In this document: positions 1 to 10,641 of the stretch, one piece after another
Position numbering within the stretch: the stretch's first letter is position 1
Layout of the letters: each line of letters starts with the position of its first letter
Source: Drechslerella dactyloides
Lineage: Eukaryota; Ascomycota; Orbiliomycetes; Orbiliales; Orbiliaceae
Assembly: GCA_020064725.1 (NCBI GenBank)
Contig: JAGTWJ010000017.1
Span: 2,480,001 to 2,544,000, forward strand
Length of the DNA stretch: 64,000 nucleotides
Reading direction: 5' to 3'
Translations under genes and position numbers: made by a program
Notes under the pieces: model-generated
Told to the model about the DNA's origin: nothing
The model's input: the letters and a program-made list of their open reading frames with translations, nothing else
The model's database searches: none

Positions 1-119
1 TATAAGTCTCTTATATTTAATAGTAATTTTAATATTAAAAAATATATTTCTAAAATAAAATAGATTTTTTAATATAATTATTATAATTAATCTTTTATAT
101 TCTAATATTTTTTTCCTAA

Positions 120-615
120 ATTTTCCTTAGGATTATCTTAGTAGTAGGTCTTGCTCTACTTAGTAAGTATCAAATCCATCAAAACATTGTCTAACAAGCT
201 CCAGTAAGATATTATCCTCTAATTACTATAAATCTTCTTCTAATAAATAACTCTTCTATCTAATTAGAAATTCATTAACTAATATTTCTAGGTTTTTTTT
301 ATAATCTAGAATCCTTTTAATTTTATATTTATTGTAATTATCTTTTTTAATTTCTAGGTTATTTACTTCTTCTCTGAGTCTATTCAGTACAGACTCAAGT
401 AGAGCAATATAGAATGTTTTATAAATTTTTAAATTTCTAAAGATATAAAATTCAAAGAGATAATTATTCAATTTTTTAGTTATAATATATAGTCCAAGTT
501 TCTAGAAATCAAATTTCTAATTAAATCTTTTTATTTTAATATTTTTTATAAATAGATATACTTTATCTTTTTCCTTTAGAAAAGGTGCTTTCATCCTTTT
601 TTTATTATAATAATA
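120..615 (-). pseudogene. Mobile-element ORF remnant, copy A (less mutated)
   Basis: The minus strand at 256-471 encodes a 71-residue Lys/Asn/Glu-rich, coiled-coil-like peptide ending in NEFLIR followed by a stop. The same reading frame can be followed upstream, with stops, towards 600, where the 616-1400 element interrupts it. An inverted, more degraded copy lies at about 2120-2478, and the two can be aligned base by base. I do not recognise the protein family; a transposase or retroelement C-terminal end is the natural guess. Further downstream on the minus strand (256 to about 120) in-frame stops break similar-looking coding sequence. Confidence 0.55.
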
Positions 616-1400
616 GTGTTATGGGATAACAGCGCAACACCCGAATATCCTACACAGACCAGATTCCCATACAGACACTTGGTCTATATAGTATATGAAG
701 TAATGGTGTATTAATATACTATGTAGAATAAGCTTCTATATAGGAAATAAATTTATATAGATTTATTTTATATAGATTATCAATTTATTTAATATATTTT
801 ATTATATAGGAGATAGGATTATATAAATAATAGAACTATATGGGGTCCTGGATTATATAAACAGATATTGTTATAGAAGAAAATTATTATTATAATATTT
901 CTTCCTGAATAAGAGTTACTATAATAACTTATAATCATATGAGTATTTAGTGCTTAGGATGCTTAGTACTTAGTTAAATACTGAACAAGGTGAGCACTAA
1001 GCTACTTAGGTAATATATCAATATATCTCTATTATTTTATATATTAAGATATTATATATATAATTAGTGTACTTTATCTTGGGATTAATGGTTTTTCTCT
1101 TAAAAACCATTAGTTAATACTTAAATTATAATATCTTAATAACTAGCCTATTTACTATTATTATTATATATTTTATTCTAATAATTACTATTATACTTAA
1201 TATATACTTATCTTCTACTATTAAGAACCCATATAGTAGCAACTAAGAGTCAGGAACTTCAGAGTGAAGTGCATTTGACCCAGTTCTGGGCCAAAGTATA
1301 ACAGATATACTATTATTTTATATGCTAAGTAGACTGGGTATTAGTATAAGAATCTGGTCTGTATAGGATTTTCAGGTGCTACGCTGTTATCCCATAACAA
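616..1400. mobile_element. 785-bp terminal-inverted-repeat element (MITE-like), TA-flanked
   Basis: The left end (from 616, core GTTATGGGATAACAGCG) and the right end (to 1400, core CGCTGTTATCCCATAAC) are near-perfect inverted repeats over about 50 bp, continuing through ATCCTA.ACAGACCAGATTC. The dinucleotide TA flanks both ends (614-615 and 1401-1402), as expected for a Tc1/mariner/pogo-type target duplication. The interior is AT-rich without an ORF and contains a hairpin near 1084-1118 built from ATTAATGGTTTTT and its complement. Sequence on either side joins into copy A of the old ORF element, so this element inserted into it later. No transposase is present, so it would be non-autonomous. 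Confidence 0.75.
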
Positions 1401-2119
1401 TAACAAATTAAATAATATATTAAAATATATGATTTATATTTATAAAATAAATTAATAAAATATATATTATATAAATATCTATAATTTAATAAAATATTTA
1501 ATAAATTATTCTAAATTATAATTTATAATTTTATATAAAGATTATCTTATTTAAAAAATCCTTTAATAAATTAAATATATAATAAAATTTTAATTATTAT
1601 TTATAAATTTATTAAGACTATTATCCTGGAATTTTAAAATAATTTTTAAAGAATAAAATAATTTTTAATAATTTATAATAAATAAATATTTAATTAATAT
1701 AGATTATAAAAAAATATATTTATAATAAAGATTCTCTTTTTAATAATAAATATTAGAAATATATTATAAATATTTTAGATATTAAATTTAATATAATAAT
1801 AAAAAAAAATTTAAATTAATAAAATATTAGAATAAATAATTTAAATAATAAAAATCTATTTTAGATTATTTTTAAATTATATATAAAATAATTAAATAAA
1901 ATTATTATTTATAATAAAATTTATTTATAATTTATTAAAATATTTAATTATAAACTATATATCTTATAAAATATTATAAAACTAGAATCTATAAATTATA
2001 CAACCAATTTTATTTATAAAAAAAAAAAATTCCTAATATTAAAAAATATTTTAAAATTATAAATAAATTTTATAAATATTTAAAAAATAATTTAGATTTT
2101 ATAATTAAAATTATATTTT

Positions 2120-2478
2120 ATTATTATAATTAAAAAAAAATAAAAATATTTTTTCTAAAAAAAAGAAATAAAGTATATTTACTTATAAAAAATATTAAAA
2201 TAAAAAAATTTATTTAAAAATTTAATTTTTAAAAACTTAAATTATATATTATAATTAAAAAATTAAATAAATATCTTTTTAAACTTTATATTTTTAAAAA
2301 CTTTAAAATTTATAAAATATTTTATATTGTTTTATTTAAATTTGTATCTAATAAATTTAAAAAAAAAATAGATAATTTAGAAATTAAAGAAAATAATTAT
2401 AATAAATATAAAATTAAAAAAATTTTAAATTATAGAAATAACTTAAAAATATTAATTAATAAATTTTTAATTAAATAG
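2120..2478 (+). pseudogene. Mobile-element ORF remnant, copy B (heavily RIP-mutated)
   Basis: From about 2233 to the TAG at 2476-2478 the plus strand encodes a peptide colinear with copy A (minus strand, 256-471). Characteristic pairs are NLEIKKDN/NLEIKENN, YNKYKIKRIL/YNKYKIKKIL and NEFLIR/NKFLIK. The replacements are mostly Arg to Lys, Glu to Lys, Asp to Asn, Ala to Val, Leu to Phe and Thr to Ile, all explained by G-to-A or C-to-T changes. DNA similarity extends upstream to about 2120. This is the stronger-mutated partner of an inverted pair; function is unknown and the copy is dead. Confidence 0.6.
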
Positions 2479-2518
2479 AAAAATTATCTAATTAATTTAA
2501 AATTATAAAAAAAATATA

Positions 2519-2767
2519 ACGTATTCCACAAGCGAGCGGACCACACAAGCGAGCGGACCACCCCATATAAACCAACACCCCACCAAAACACTTTTTATTG
2601 ATAACTTAATCAATAATTAATTTAAAATTAGAATAAAATTAATCTTGTTTATATAAACTATTACAAATCTAAAAATATTTTTTTAAATTTTTTTTATATT
2701 AAATTAAAGAAATATACAAGGGGGGTGGTCCGGTCGCTTGTCTGGTCCAGTCGCTTATTGTTGACGT
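2519..2767. mobile_element. 249-bp MITE-like element with subterminal 17-bp repeats, TA-flanked
   Basis: The element begins ACGTATTCCACAAGCG and ends CGCTTATTGTTGACGT. The outer 46 or so bases at each end are inverted repeats of each other with several mismatches. Each end carries two tandem units at 17-bp spacing (on the left ACAAGCGAGCGGACC at 2528-2542 and 2545-2559). TA flanks both ends (2517-2518 and 2768-2769). The interior is AT-rich and non-coding. The size, the inverted ends with internal direct repeats and the TA duplication fit a non-autonomous Tc1/mariner-like element. Confidence 0.75.
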
Positions 2768-3420
2768 TATTTATTTATAAAAAAATTTAAATAAAAATAA
2801 AAAAATATAATAATATTATAATATATATTAATTAATAGATTTTAATTTTAGTAGGGTATTCTCGCTTATTTTTACTTAATTTTTAGGTCTTATTTAAAAA
2901 AAATTAAAAAATTTAAAAAATATTTAAAAGCATTTAAAATAACCAATTCTTATTATAAAATTATAATTTTAAATTTAATTTATTATCAAAAATTTATATT
3001 TTTTTATTATAATTTTTTAATTTTTTTTATTAATTTTTTTATTTTTATTTTAATTATTTTTGGATTTTTCTCTATAAAATATTAATTTTTTTTAATTTTT
3101 TTTTTTTTTATATATAGATTAGTAAATATATAAATTATTTATTTATATTTTTTTTAGATTATTATATTAAGTATTGGTGGTGTTATTATTGTTTTAGAAT
3201 TATTGTTGTTATTAGATTTGTGGAGTAACAACCCAGTCTAGAGGTAATTTGATTTGGAAAAAAACCCGTTTTCTAGTTATCTATTTTAATCTATTTTCTA
3301 GGTTATAACAGATAACCAGTTAAAATGGATTAGGTTCTTGGTGTAATATAACCTGTGGGTTCTGGGTTAACCCGGAACTGGCACAGGCTCTAACTATAGC
3401 TAAATAATTTATAAAAAGAT

Positions 3421-4159
3421 ATTAACCTACAGGCTATTTTAAAAATCAAGCAGTAACAACTATATTTAAGGTTCTTAGTAAATAAACATCAACAAGTCAC
3501 CAACAGAGTAGCAGTATATTTGAGAGATATGGAGCTGAAGATTGATAAACAAATGAAAGAAAGATTGAAATAGGGCAAACCTAGGTTTTATAGGAAAATG
3601 TACATTTCAGAGAATGTAGATTTGTTGCCCAACTAGGGTTTTCAAGCTGTCAAAATGGGATCCCCAGGCTTGCCTTTATAGGCTCAATTTCGCAAGGTAA
3701 GTAAATAAGGTAAGTATATATGCCCAAGGAACAGAATAAGTTGAAGAGACACTTGATATCATCATAGCCGATTAAAGCACTACCACGAACAGGCCTCAGG
3801 ACAGCATTAATTGCAAGCAAAAGACAGCCAACCAACCAAAAAAAAAAAAGTACGCTGTAATTACGGGATATAAAGAGTGCAGGGAGCAGTGATGTGGCTG
3901 GACAGCAGTGGAAAGAACGTGCGACTACTGATCGATACTACTACTATAAGATGTAATGTGGTGTAAACAGAACAGAACAGCGCTAGCGGCGGCGGTAGAT
4001 TGCAATGGGAGATTCAACCGATGCAGCCGGCGTGACGACGCCTGTATTTCCCTCCGAATTCCGATTCCAATATCTATACCCTCTGTTACTTCCTCATCTT
4101 CAATATTGCTACCACCCTTCCAAGGCGGATATGGTAGCTGCTATGGCGTCCGCTTTCGT
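3421..4159. other. Intergenic, no gene seen
   Basis: Composition returns to normal here. Short ORFs on both strands have no recognisable similarity. A run of A residues lies at about 3837-3849. The right part is the 3' flank of the SAR1 gene. Confidence 0.5.
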
Positions 4160-5103
4160 CTAGACGTACTGGGAAACCCACTGGAAACCCTCCTTGTAGC
4201 CTGTTCACAACCGTCAGCATCTCCCGTGTGTTTATTTCTGCGATAATGGTATGGTATACGGTACGAACCTTGCCGCATGACGACACTGCACATGAAGACC
4301 TCGATGGGCCGGATCCCCTCAACGGGCATCTTGCCCTTACCCGTCGTCTGGTACAGGCCGAGCTGGTGCCGCAGCTCGTCCTCGCTGATGGCCTGGTGGT
4401 GGTCAATCTTGTTGCCGAGGATGAGGAAGGGCACCTTGGACAGCTCCTCCATGGACAGGAGGGCGTCGAGCTCGGCTTTGGCTTCGGGCATGCGCTCGAG
4501 GTCCTTGGCGTCGACGAGGAAGACGATGCCGGAGACCTCGGGGAAGTAGTCCTTCCAGAGGCGGCGGGCTGCACATCAAAACATGTTAGCGAGCGGATAC
4601 GAAGGAGGGGGAGGATGGCTTGGATTTGTAAGGTACCCTGCTGGTGGCCTCCGAGGTCGAAGGTTGTGAAGCGGCAGTTGCCGATGGCAAGTTCCTCGGA
4701 AGTGGGATGTAACGTCGGCGTCAGGACCGCTACCCGGTCATTCTACAAGGCACGGATATATCAGCACAGTTCCTCTCATACCCCGCTCAGGCAACGAATG
4801 TTAGGTAAAGTACACACCTTGAGCATGTGCAGCAGCGTCGTCTTGCCGGCATTGTCGAGCCCGAGGAAAAGCAGCTTGGCATGCTTGTTGAGCAAGCCGA
4901 GGGAGGCGAGGACGTCCCAGACTACAGTTGCAAAGAAAAGGTCGGTCAGCACGCGATCGAATACTCAAAGCATCGGATTATGCGTATGTGTATGCGTGCA
5001 TGCATGCACGTCATGTTATATTATGCCAGCGATGAGGTCATGCAGGCACCGCGGCGGGGAGTCGGCAAGAAGCAAGGTACATACACCAGTTGACGATGAA
5101 CAT
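4160..5103 (-). CDS. SAR1: SAR1 small GTPase (COPII coat assembly)
   Basis: Sar1 is the GTPase that starts COPII vesicle budding at the endoplasmic reticulum: GTP loading exposes its N-terminal amphipathic helix and recruits Sec23/Sec24. Five exons on the minus strand: 5103-5085, 4921-4818, 4742-4637, 4568-4269 and 4200-4160. They join to 189 codons plus stop, exactly the family length. Visible motifs are the hydrophobic start MFIVNWFWDV, P-loop GLDNAGKT (27-34), the conserved TLHPTSEEL (switch I, about 51-59), DLGGHQQ (70-76, switch II), NKID (129-132) and the C-terminal SQYV. Exon 1 codes for only six residues plus one base, so the start was fixed by homology. Three of the five exons end in the middle of a codon and all junctions are GT-AG. 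Confidence 0.96.
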
Positions 5104-6189
5104 CGCGGCGGTAGATGGATACGGATGGAAGGTAACGGTAGCTGTGATGTCGGAGATCGGTAGTACACGATAATGTAATGTGGTGACGGCGTGATTGGAT
5201 AGGGAGGATTGGAGGCGATGGAGGTTGAGATTGACGAGAATCAGAGTGCAAGTGTAAGTGCGGGCCAAGGTCGCTCGCGGTGTTATATATGAATAATCGC
5301 CCAGCGGCAGAATCCGCCCTCCTCGTCGTAAAATGGGAGAAAAATCGGAACTGACACGCTGGAGCTAAGTGCCACACCAAACCCAGTCACAGCCTTCACC
5401 AAGTAGCGCCACCGCCAGGCCACCGATCCATTATCGCCACCAGTCAATATAAAGTAACTCATCCCTGACCATTCCTGCCATTCTAACAGTATTAGTCACA
5501 GCACTGGATGGTGATATAATATAATTGTAGTAATACAGGAGTCTCTGCCAAGTGTCCTGTTCTGCAGCTCGTGAATCTCGGCTTAAACTCCGTTTGTCCG
5601 TCGTGGCTGAACTCAAGCTTGATCAGGAGCTGTCAAACAGCCTGCGACACACCCAAGACATCACTACTCAAGCTCGAAATAAGGTGCATCCATCGAATAA
5701 GACCGACACTACTATAAGATGTAATGCCACCGCTCGAGAACGCGGCGATTGTAAAATTTGCATGCAGTTTCGTTTCAACCGCAGCTCCTGCACATGCAAT
5801 ATCCTCCCTCCAACCGACGTCATGTGTAAATCATCACGACAGCCAACACACAAATCCACAAGGTACTTCTGCCATCGGCACTCAGACATATCGTATCGCA
5901 CTCGCCCTGCCCACGTTGAGGCCTTCCTTCGACTGTGAGTCTCGTATACACTCGTCCGTGGTCTTGCCAGTACTCTTTCACACCTCGCCTTCCAAACCGC
6001 AATTATATCATACGTCCAGCCCGCTATTACACTCACGGCCCGTCAGTCCCCCCCACTCAAACACGGGGACGCACACAAGCCTCACCATGATTATAACACT
6101 TGTACACCGAGAAACCGTCCAGAGCGACACTGTATCGTAAAGGTAAGAACAGGCGTTGAAGTGGATAAGATAAACCGACACCAGTCACC
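5104..6189. other. Intergenic, SAR1 promoter side
   Basis: No supported gene. The right-hand flank of SAR1 must contain its promoter and 5' UTR. The short overlapping ORFs on both strands are low-complexity and look like chance reading frames. Confidence 0.45.
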
Positions 6190-7330
6190 GCTGTTCAATA
6201 ATCGCGCGTCGATGCTCGCCGAAAAACGCCGTTGAGGCAAGAAAAGCGTCCAATAGATAGAATCGCACAGTTCACATCCCGCTCTGTAACCGTGCCGTAC
6301 AGTAGATCATCGTAACCCGCCGCCACAGCGGAGAAAAGCGTCGATGATAAATATCCCGCCATCATTCCTAGCAATCAGTAACCTGAGAATCCGCCGATAG
6401 TAAGAAAAGTGTTCGAATGGATAGAATCGCGCCAGCCACAGCCCCGCTCGGTGACCGTCGTGTAAAACTGTCGTAAACCATCAGCACGGTAGAGAGGAAA
6501 GCATCGATAGAGAAATGCCCCGCCGCCATTCTCAGCAACCAGTTATCTGAGAACCTGCTGAATAAAAGCCTCGTAGAGTAGGATAAGGCATCGAATAGAT
6601 AGATAGAATCGCGCCACGCATCCGGCAACAGCGCGTCGAAAACCCCGTCGTAAAACACCGCCGTTGTGAAAAATAGAGAGTTGAAGAAAAGCCCCGCCGT
6701 GGTCTCCGCATCGTAAACTGAGAGACCGCCGAAGAACGCATCGTAAAGCAAAGGAAAATGCGAACGGAAGACACATGTGTCCCGTAGAAAGTGATGCATG
6801 TGTTTATTAATATTCCATATCCAGAGTCTCCTCTCATGGAAGAACTTGCGGGATGATGTTAAGCTTATGCAGTCGATCATTCTCAGGCCGGTTGTTATCT
6901 GCTCGAACACTTCATCCAAGTTACAGACCTTAAACAGCAGCTTGGATAATGTGTTCCAGAAGGTAAAATCGCATCAGTCGCCACCCGGTTCGGCAACCGT
7001 GCATCGAAAGCCCGTCGTAAAACGTACGTGCGCCGCCATGCTAACCAGAAAGGCGTCGTCGAAGAAGGCCGTCATGATATAAACGCCGGTAAAACGCACC
7101 AGCAAAGAACGCCGTCACAATAAAGCGTCCGAAAAAGCCGCCCCGTAAACAATGCCGCTGCAAAATCCGTAAAACGGGCACTACACCAATACCCCGCTGT
7201 ATCAGAAGATCGAAGAAAGAGAACCACCGCCAGTCGTAGATCGTAACACCGAAGACGCGCCCGTCAACAAGCGCAGTAAGTTTATCTCGTAAGCCAGTCC
7301 GGCGTCGTGGATGTAGAAAGCGTTCAAAGA
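6190..7330. repeat. Degenerate tandem array, unit about 160-180 bp
   Basis: At least three imperfect units can be lined up by a shared GATAGAATCGC at 6256, 6420 and 6602 (spacings 164 and 182). Each is followed by similar blocks (AACCGTCGTAAAAC-like, then GCCCCGCCGCCATT-like, then a CTGAGAA..CCGC block). A more diverged unit seems to resume near 6960-7200. A non-repeat piece of about 170 bp at 6790-6960 interrupts the array. The motifs CGTAAA and CGCCG recur throughout. There is no convincing ORF. This could be a minisatellite-like array or a decayed repetitive gene; I favour the former. Confidence 0.55.
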
Positions 7331-7373
7331 TATCCACCTCGTGCCGTTCGTTGCGTCGCCACCGTTGCTCCGC

Positions 7374-9191
7374 TCAGCAGCTGCTCGCCCGGTTCCCCAA
7401 CGGCCACTCCGCATCCATCCACAGCGCCGTCTTCTCACCCGGCACTCGCCCTCTCAGCTTGGGGATGCGCGGAAACGTCGGCGCGGATGCAGAGCGTGAC
7501 TTCTCCTTCTCCTTCTGCGACGAACATGAAGTGGGCCTCATCTTCCGCAGCACGTTCGGTCGCGGCTTGTTCGTCCGGCGCGACAGCTCCTCCGTCTGTC
7601 GTGGCGCCTTCAGAGGTGCCCTCGTCTGGACACGGGACAGGCCCTCCGCGTAACCGGGTACTCGGACAAGCCGGCTGCGCGAGGGCGGGGCTGTCCCGCG
7701 TGCGATCGTCGACTTCCTCAGCTGCGAAAGGTAGGTCTGGAACCGTCCCCCCCCGGAGCTGTCGCTGAACGTACGGTCGCTCGCGCCATCGTAGCCACGA
7801 GGGCCCGGGAACGCGCGTTGAGTGCCGCTGGTAGTCGAGACCGTTGGCGACGGTGAGACGATCCGCTCGGGCATCGGAGCCCCCGTGTAGTCGTTGACGT
7901 AGTACTTCGCAATCGGCAGGGCGGAACTTGTCTTGCGGAATGGCGGGAGGCGCTGCGAGCGGTTCGGATCGCTCGCGAACGGGTCGCCGCGCCGGATCGT
8001 CGTCGTCGGGCTGGCCACGGCGCTGCTGGGGAGCCGACCCCCGTCTTTGCGCCAGTGGGTGTCGTCTGCGAGGCGCCGGGGCACCCTGCAGACGCTTCGC
8101 GCCTCAGTTGCTCGCTCCTGTGGTCGGGGTTGTCGGAACCGGCGGGTGCCGAACACCGTCGCCGTTCCATGGGACAGGGCGTCGTCGTCGAGGGGCGGAA
8201 TGGCGCCGACCCCAACGCTTAGTCCAGACGAGGTCTGGAAGAAGGTCGGGGCTCGGACTCGCGGGTGGCGCTCGACCGTCGGCAGGGTCGAGTGCCAGTC
8301 GCGGTAATGACGGACGGCGGAAGCCGTCATCGTCATCTGCGTCAGCTCGCGGAACAGCCTTTGCGACTCGGACGTCGCGCTGTTCGGGACGGCGAGGGCG
8401 CTGCACGACTCGCTGGAGGCTGCGGAGCCTCCGGCGGACCCGCTGCCATGGCGCAGCGTCTGCTCCACCGGGATCGTCGCGAGGCGGGTCGGGACCGGCG
8501 AGAGAATCTCGAGGTCCGGGAACTCGGTCGGTAGGCGGACTTTGCGCTCCGCTACGACGACCGAGTCTGCGACGAGGTAGGCGGCAGGTGCGGGATCGGT
8601 GGCATCGAGGTCGGCGGCTTGGCCAGCGATCGCGAGAGCGGGGCTCTCTTGACCGCCGGGGCTGTTGTCGCCGCTTTCCTGGGCGACGCAATGCTGGCGG
8701 ACCGATCCGCTGCTGCTGGAGGAGAGGGTGGAGGTCGGGCCGGGGCGCTTGTCGTGGAGCCCCGTGGCTCTTTGCAACGCTTTGAGACAGGCGTCTCTGG
8801 CGCTGGTCTTGCCGGCCTCGGATAGCTTCGCATAGGCCGCTATCCGGCTCTGAACAAGGTTGCTCGACCGCGTCGAGGCCTTGTTTAGCTCGGCAATTTT
8901 CTGCCGAACCACGGTTTTGGGCTCCAACTTGGGCCCGATCCTCCTTGGAGCCGCCGGCTTCGGGGACGCCTCTGGCGCCTCACCCGAGCGGCGACTCCAG
9001 GTCTCGATGAGGCTCGAGACCTTTTGTGCTCCCTTAGGCAGGATGACCTGCGCAGGAGCGTTGTCGGTGGCCGCGTGCTGGCCCGAGGACAGGGAAGCCG
9101 GGGGGGTAAGCGGGCCGTCGAAACGACCCAACTTCCCTGGATGCCCCGGCTGTCCCTGTCGAGAACTCGGCGCGGCGGGTTGTCGCTGCAT
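7374..9191 (-). CDS. Hypothetical disordered protein, 605 aa
   Basis: A single uninterrupted ORF starts at an ATG whose complement is 9189-9191 and encodes 605 residues. The protein is rich in Ser, Pro, Arg, Ala and Thr, with no predicted membrane segment and no domain I recognise. The only stretch that looks ordered is around residues 55-150 (SSLIETWSRR, then a helical segment VVRQKIAELNKA, then LVQSRIAAYAKLSEAGKTSARDACLKAL). The C-terminal quarter is basic. Strong GC-rich codon use and length support a real gene, but competing long ORFs on the other frames show that GC content alone opens frames here. Its downstream flank is the degenerate tandem array. Confidence 0.6.
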   Translation of the reverse strand: MQRQPAAPSSRQGQPGHPGKLGRFDGPLTPPASLSSGQHAATDNAPAQVILPKGAQKVSSLIETWSRRSGEAPEASPKPAAPRRIGPKLEPKTVVRQKIAELNKASTRSSNLVQSRIAAYAKLSEAGKTSARDACLKALQRATGLHDKRPGPTSTLSSSSSGSVRQHCVAQESGDNSPGGQESPALAIAGQAADLDATDPAPAAYLVADSVVVAERKVRLPTEFPDLEILSPVPTRLATIPVEQTLRHGSGSAGGSAASSESCSALAVPNSATSESQRLFRELTQMTMTASAVRHYRDWHSTLPTVERHPRVRAPTFFQTSSGLSVGVGAIPPLDDDALSHGTATVFGTRRFRQPRPQERATEARSVCRVPRRLADDTHWRKDGGRLPSSAVASPTTTIRRGDPFASDPNRSQRLPPFRKTSSALPIAKYYVNDYTGAPMPERIVSPSPTVSTTSGTQRAFPGPRGYDGASDRTFSDSSGGGRFQTYLSQLRKSTIARGTAPPSRSRLVRVPGYAEGLSRVQTRAPLKAPRQTEELSRRTNKPRPNVLRKMRPTSCSSQKEKEKSRSASAPTFPRIPKLRGRVPGEKTALWMDAEWPLGNRASSC

Positions 9192-9794
9192 CTTGACAAG
9201 ACGAGATGCGGGAACGGCGGGAGGCGACGGAAGGCGGGGAGAGCCAGCAGGTATGTCGCAGCGGGGGCGACACGTGGGCGGGGTGAGGGGGTGGTTGTGC
9301 GGTGAGATCTGGTAGCTGAGAGCTGGGCAGAGAGGAAGCGCAGGAGACGGTTGGCGGGGTGGAAGGCAGCTGTAGCGGAGAGGGAGAGTCTCTAGGCCCT
9401 CAATGGGGGGACTAGCTGTTTAAAGCACTGTTCCATCGAGCGATATCTGCTGTTGGTTTGGTAGGTAAATATGGGAGAATAGCGGAGACGTAAATGCGGA
9501 TGTTATTGCATTGTGTAGAGCGAGGTGGAGATATCGACAGTCTGACGTGCCGGTGCAGATGGCAGATTCTCTGGATCGCCAGATGGACTGCCTTCAGCGT
9601 CGTATCCGTATGCCTCTCTTCAAGCCAGAGGAAAGCACCGATTGCTTGCGACAATGCTTGCCCAAAGACGGAGTGGTGAATAGTGGATAGTAGTGAGTAC
9701 AGCTCGACAAGCCATATCAGCCTCGATAGCCACCACCAGATTCAGTTCCACTATGCGTGTATTAGAGGTCGGGAACGCACTCGATACAGCACGC
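9192..9794. other. Intergenic region between two minus-strand genes
   Basis: This holds the presumed promoter of the 605-aa gene and the 3' flank of the MED11 gene. No other feature is supported. Confidence 0.4.
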
Positions 9795-10371
9795 CTACAA
9801 GGCATCCGTAATCTCGACGTCCAGCCTCAAATCCACCTTCTCCCCACCCTCGACATTCTCTCCGTCGACCATCTCCCTCGCCTTTTTCCACAGCTCCTGG
9901 TCCATCTTCCTGCCGACGGCATCCGATCTGCCGCCCAGCGCGCCGATGTCGAGCCCGCCGCCGCCGGGTGCGGGATTGCTAGCGCCGCTGGACGTAAGGA
10001 TCGTGGGCAGCGGGATGTCCGCCTGCTCGAGCGCGTAGATCTGGCGCTTGAGCGATGTGACGATGGACTGGACGGAGGAGTGGTATTGTGCGGATTGGGT
10101 TTTGAAGGCGGATTTGGAGGGTGTCGGGGCGGACAGCGTCGTGATCGCTGCGGACGCCGTGTTTAGGAGGGATGTTATTTCCTGGTGATAAGTGTGAGCG
10201 TGTGGATGGTCGTTTGAGGTGGAGGGGGGAAGTTACCTTATCGATCTTGTTGAGCTGCTTGATCCTGTCGGAGGGGGAGAATGTTGATGTCTGCGAGGAG
10301 GACGGGTGGGATTGTGAGGTTTCCGTGGGGCCCGTCGGCGAGGAATCGATGGTGATGATGTCGGCGGACAT
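9795..10371 (-). CDS. MED11: Mediator complex subunit 11
   Basis: Med11 is a small head-module subunit of Mediator, which bridges transcription factors to RNA polymerase II in the nucleus. Two exons (10371-10237 and 10181-9795, intron of 55 nt) give 173 residues. Family features are the N-terminal DRIKQLNKIDKEI helix, followed by a helical segment with LNTASAAITTL and SLKRQIYALEQADIPLP. The C-terminus is acidic and short. An in-frame ATG further upstream (complement of 10540-10542) would add 57 basic, Ser/Thr-rich residues. I chose the internal start because the family begins close to this motif, but the longer start cannot be excluded. It is divergent from the ATP synthase delta gene with about 270 bp between starts. 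Confidence 0.85.
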
Positions 10372-10641
10372 TGCGATTCGTGTCGTTAGAAAGCGTCGGC
10401 GGGTGAAGCTTAGATTAATCGATTGTTTGGTTGATGGTGTGATTGTGGATGGAGGCATGGAGGTTGAAGCTGTCGTTGACTGAATAGCCGCGAGTCTTGG
10501 CGCGAGGTCCCGCCGCCGCCAAAATTTCGGAAACCTCGCCAAAGGGAAACGTCAACCGGCAGAGCATCCCGCCACTACCGACTGAAACCCACGCCTCCGA
10601 AACCCCCTACCCACCGATCTCCCTTTCCTCGAATCTCCAAA
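10372..10641. promoter_or_regulatory. Shared divergent promoter of MED11 and ATP16
   Basis: These 270 bp separate the two start codons of genes transcribed in opposite directions, so both core promoters must lie here. No TATA box is obvious; a CT-rich stretch precedes the ATP16 start. Confidence 0.5.

Larger units (their letters stand above)
1..3420. other. AT-rich, RIP-type repeat block
   Basis: This stretch is almost entirely A and T, with dense stop codons in every frame, and no host gene is supported in it. GC-containing islands coincide with the terminal repeats of two small elements (616-1400 and 2519-2767) and with the right margin after about 3200, where composition returns to normal. 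Two inverted, diverged copies of one ORF differ mainly by changes of the G-to-A and C-to-T kind, which is the signature of RIP in ascomycetes. The block reads as nested transposon debris at a heterochromatic or subtelomere-like boundary; which of these it is cannot be told from this window. Confidence 0.85.

Noticed and set aside
1..3420. Mitochondrial DNA insertion as a cause of the AT-rich block
   Set aside because: No rRNA, tRNA or respiratory-gene sequence, and the inverted copies show RIP-type changes that explain the composition.
4228..5163. 311-codon plus-strand ORF over the SAR1 gene
   Set aside because: It is the antisense of the SAR1 exons and introns, which are certain from homology.
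7928..8785. 285-codon plus-strand ORF opposite the 605-aa gene
   Set aside because: Gly/Arg/Ser shadow of the GC-rich minus-strand ORF.
10372..10542. Longer MED11 start (57 extra residues)
   Set aside because: The added sequence is basic, Ser/Thr-rich and lies in the shared promoter; Med11 proteins begin near the DRIKQLNKID helix.
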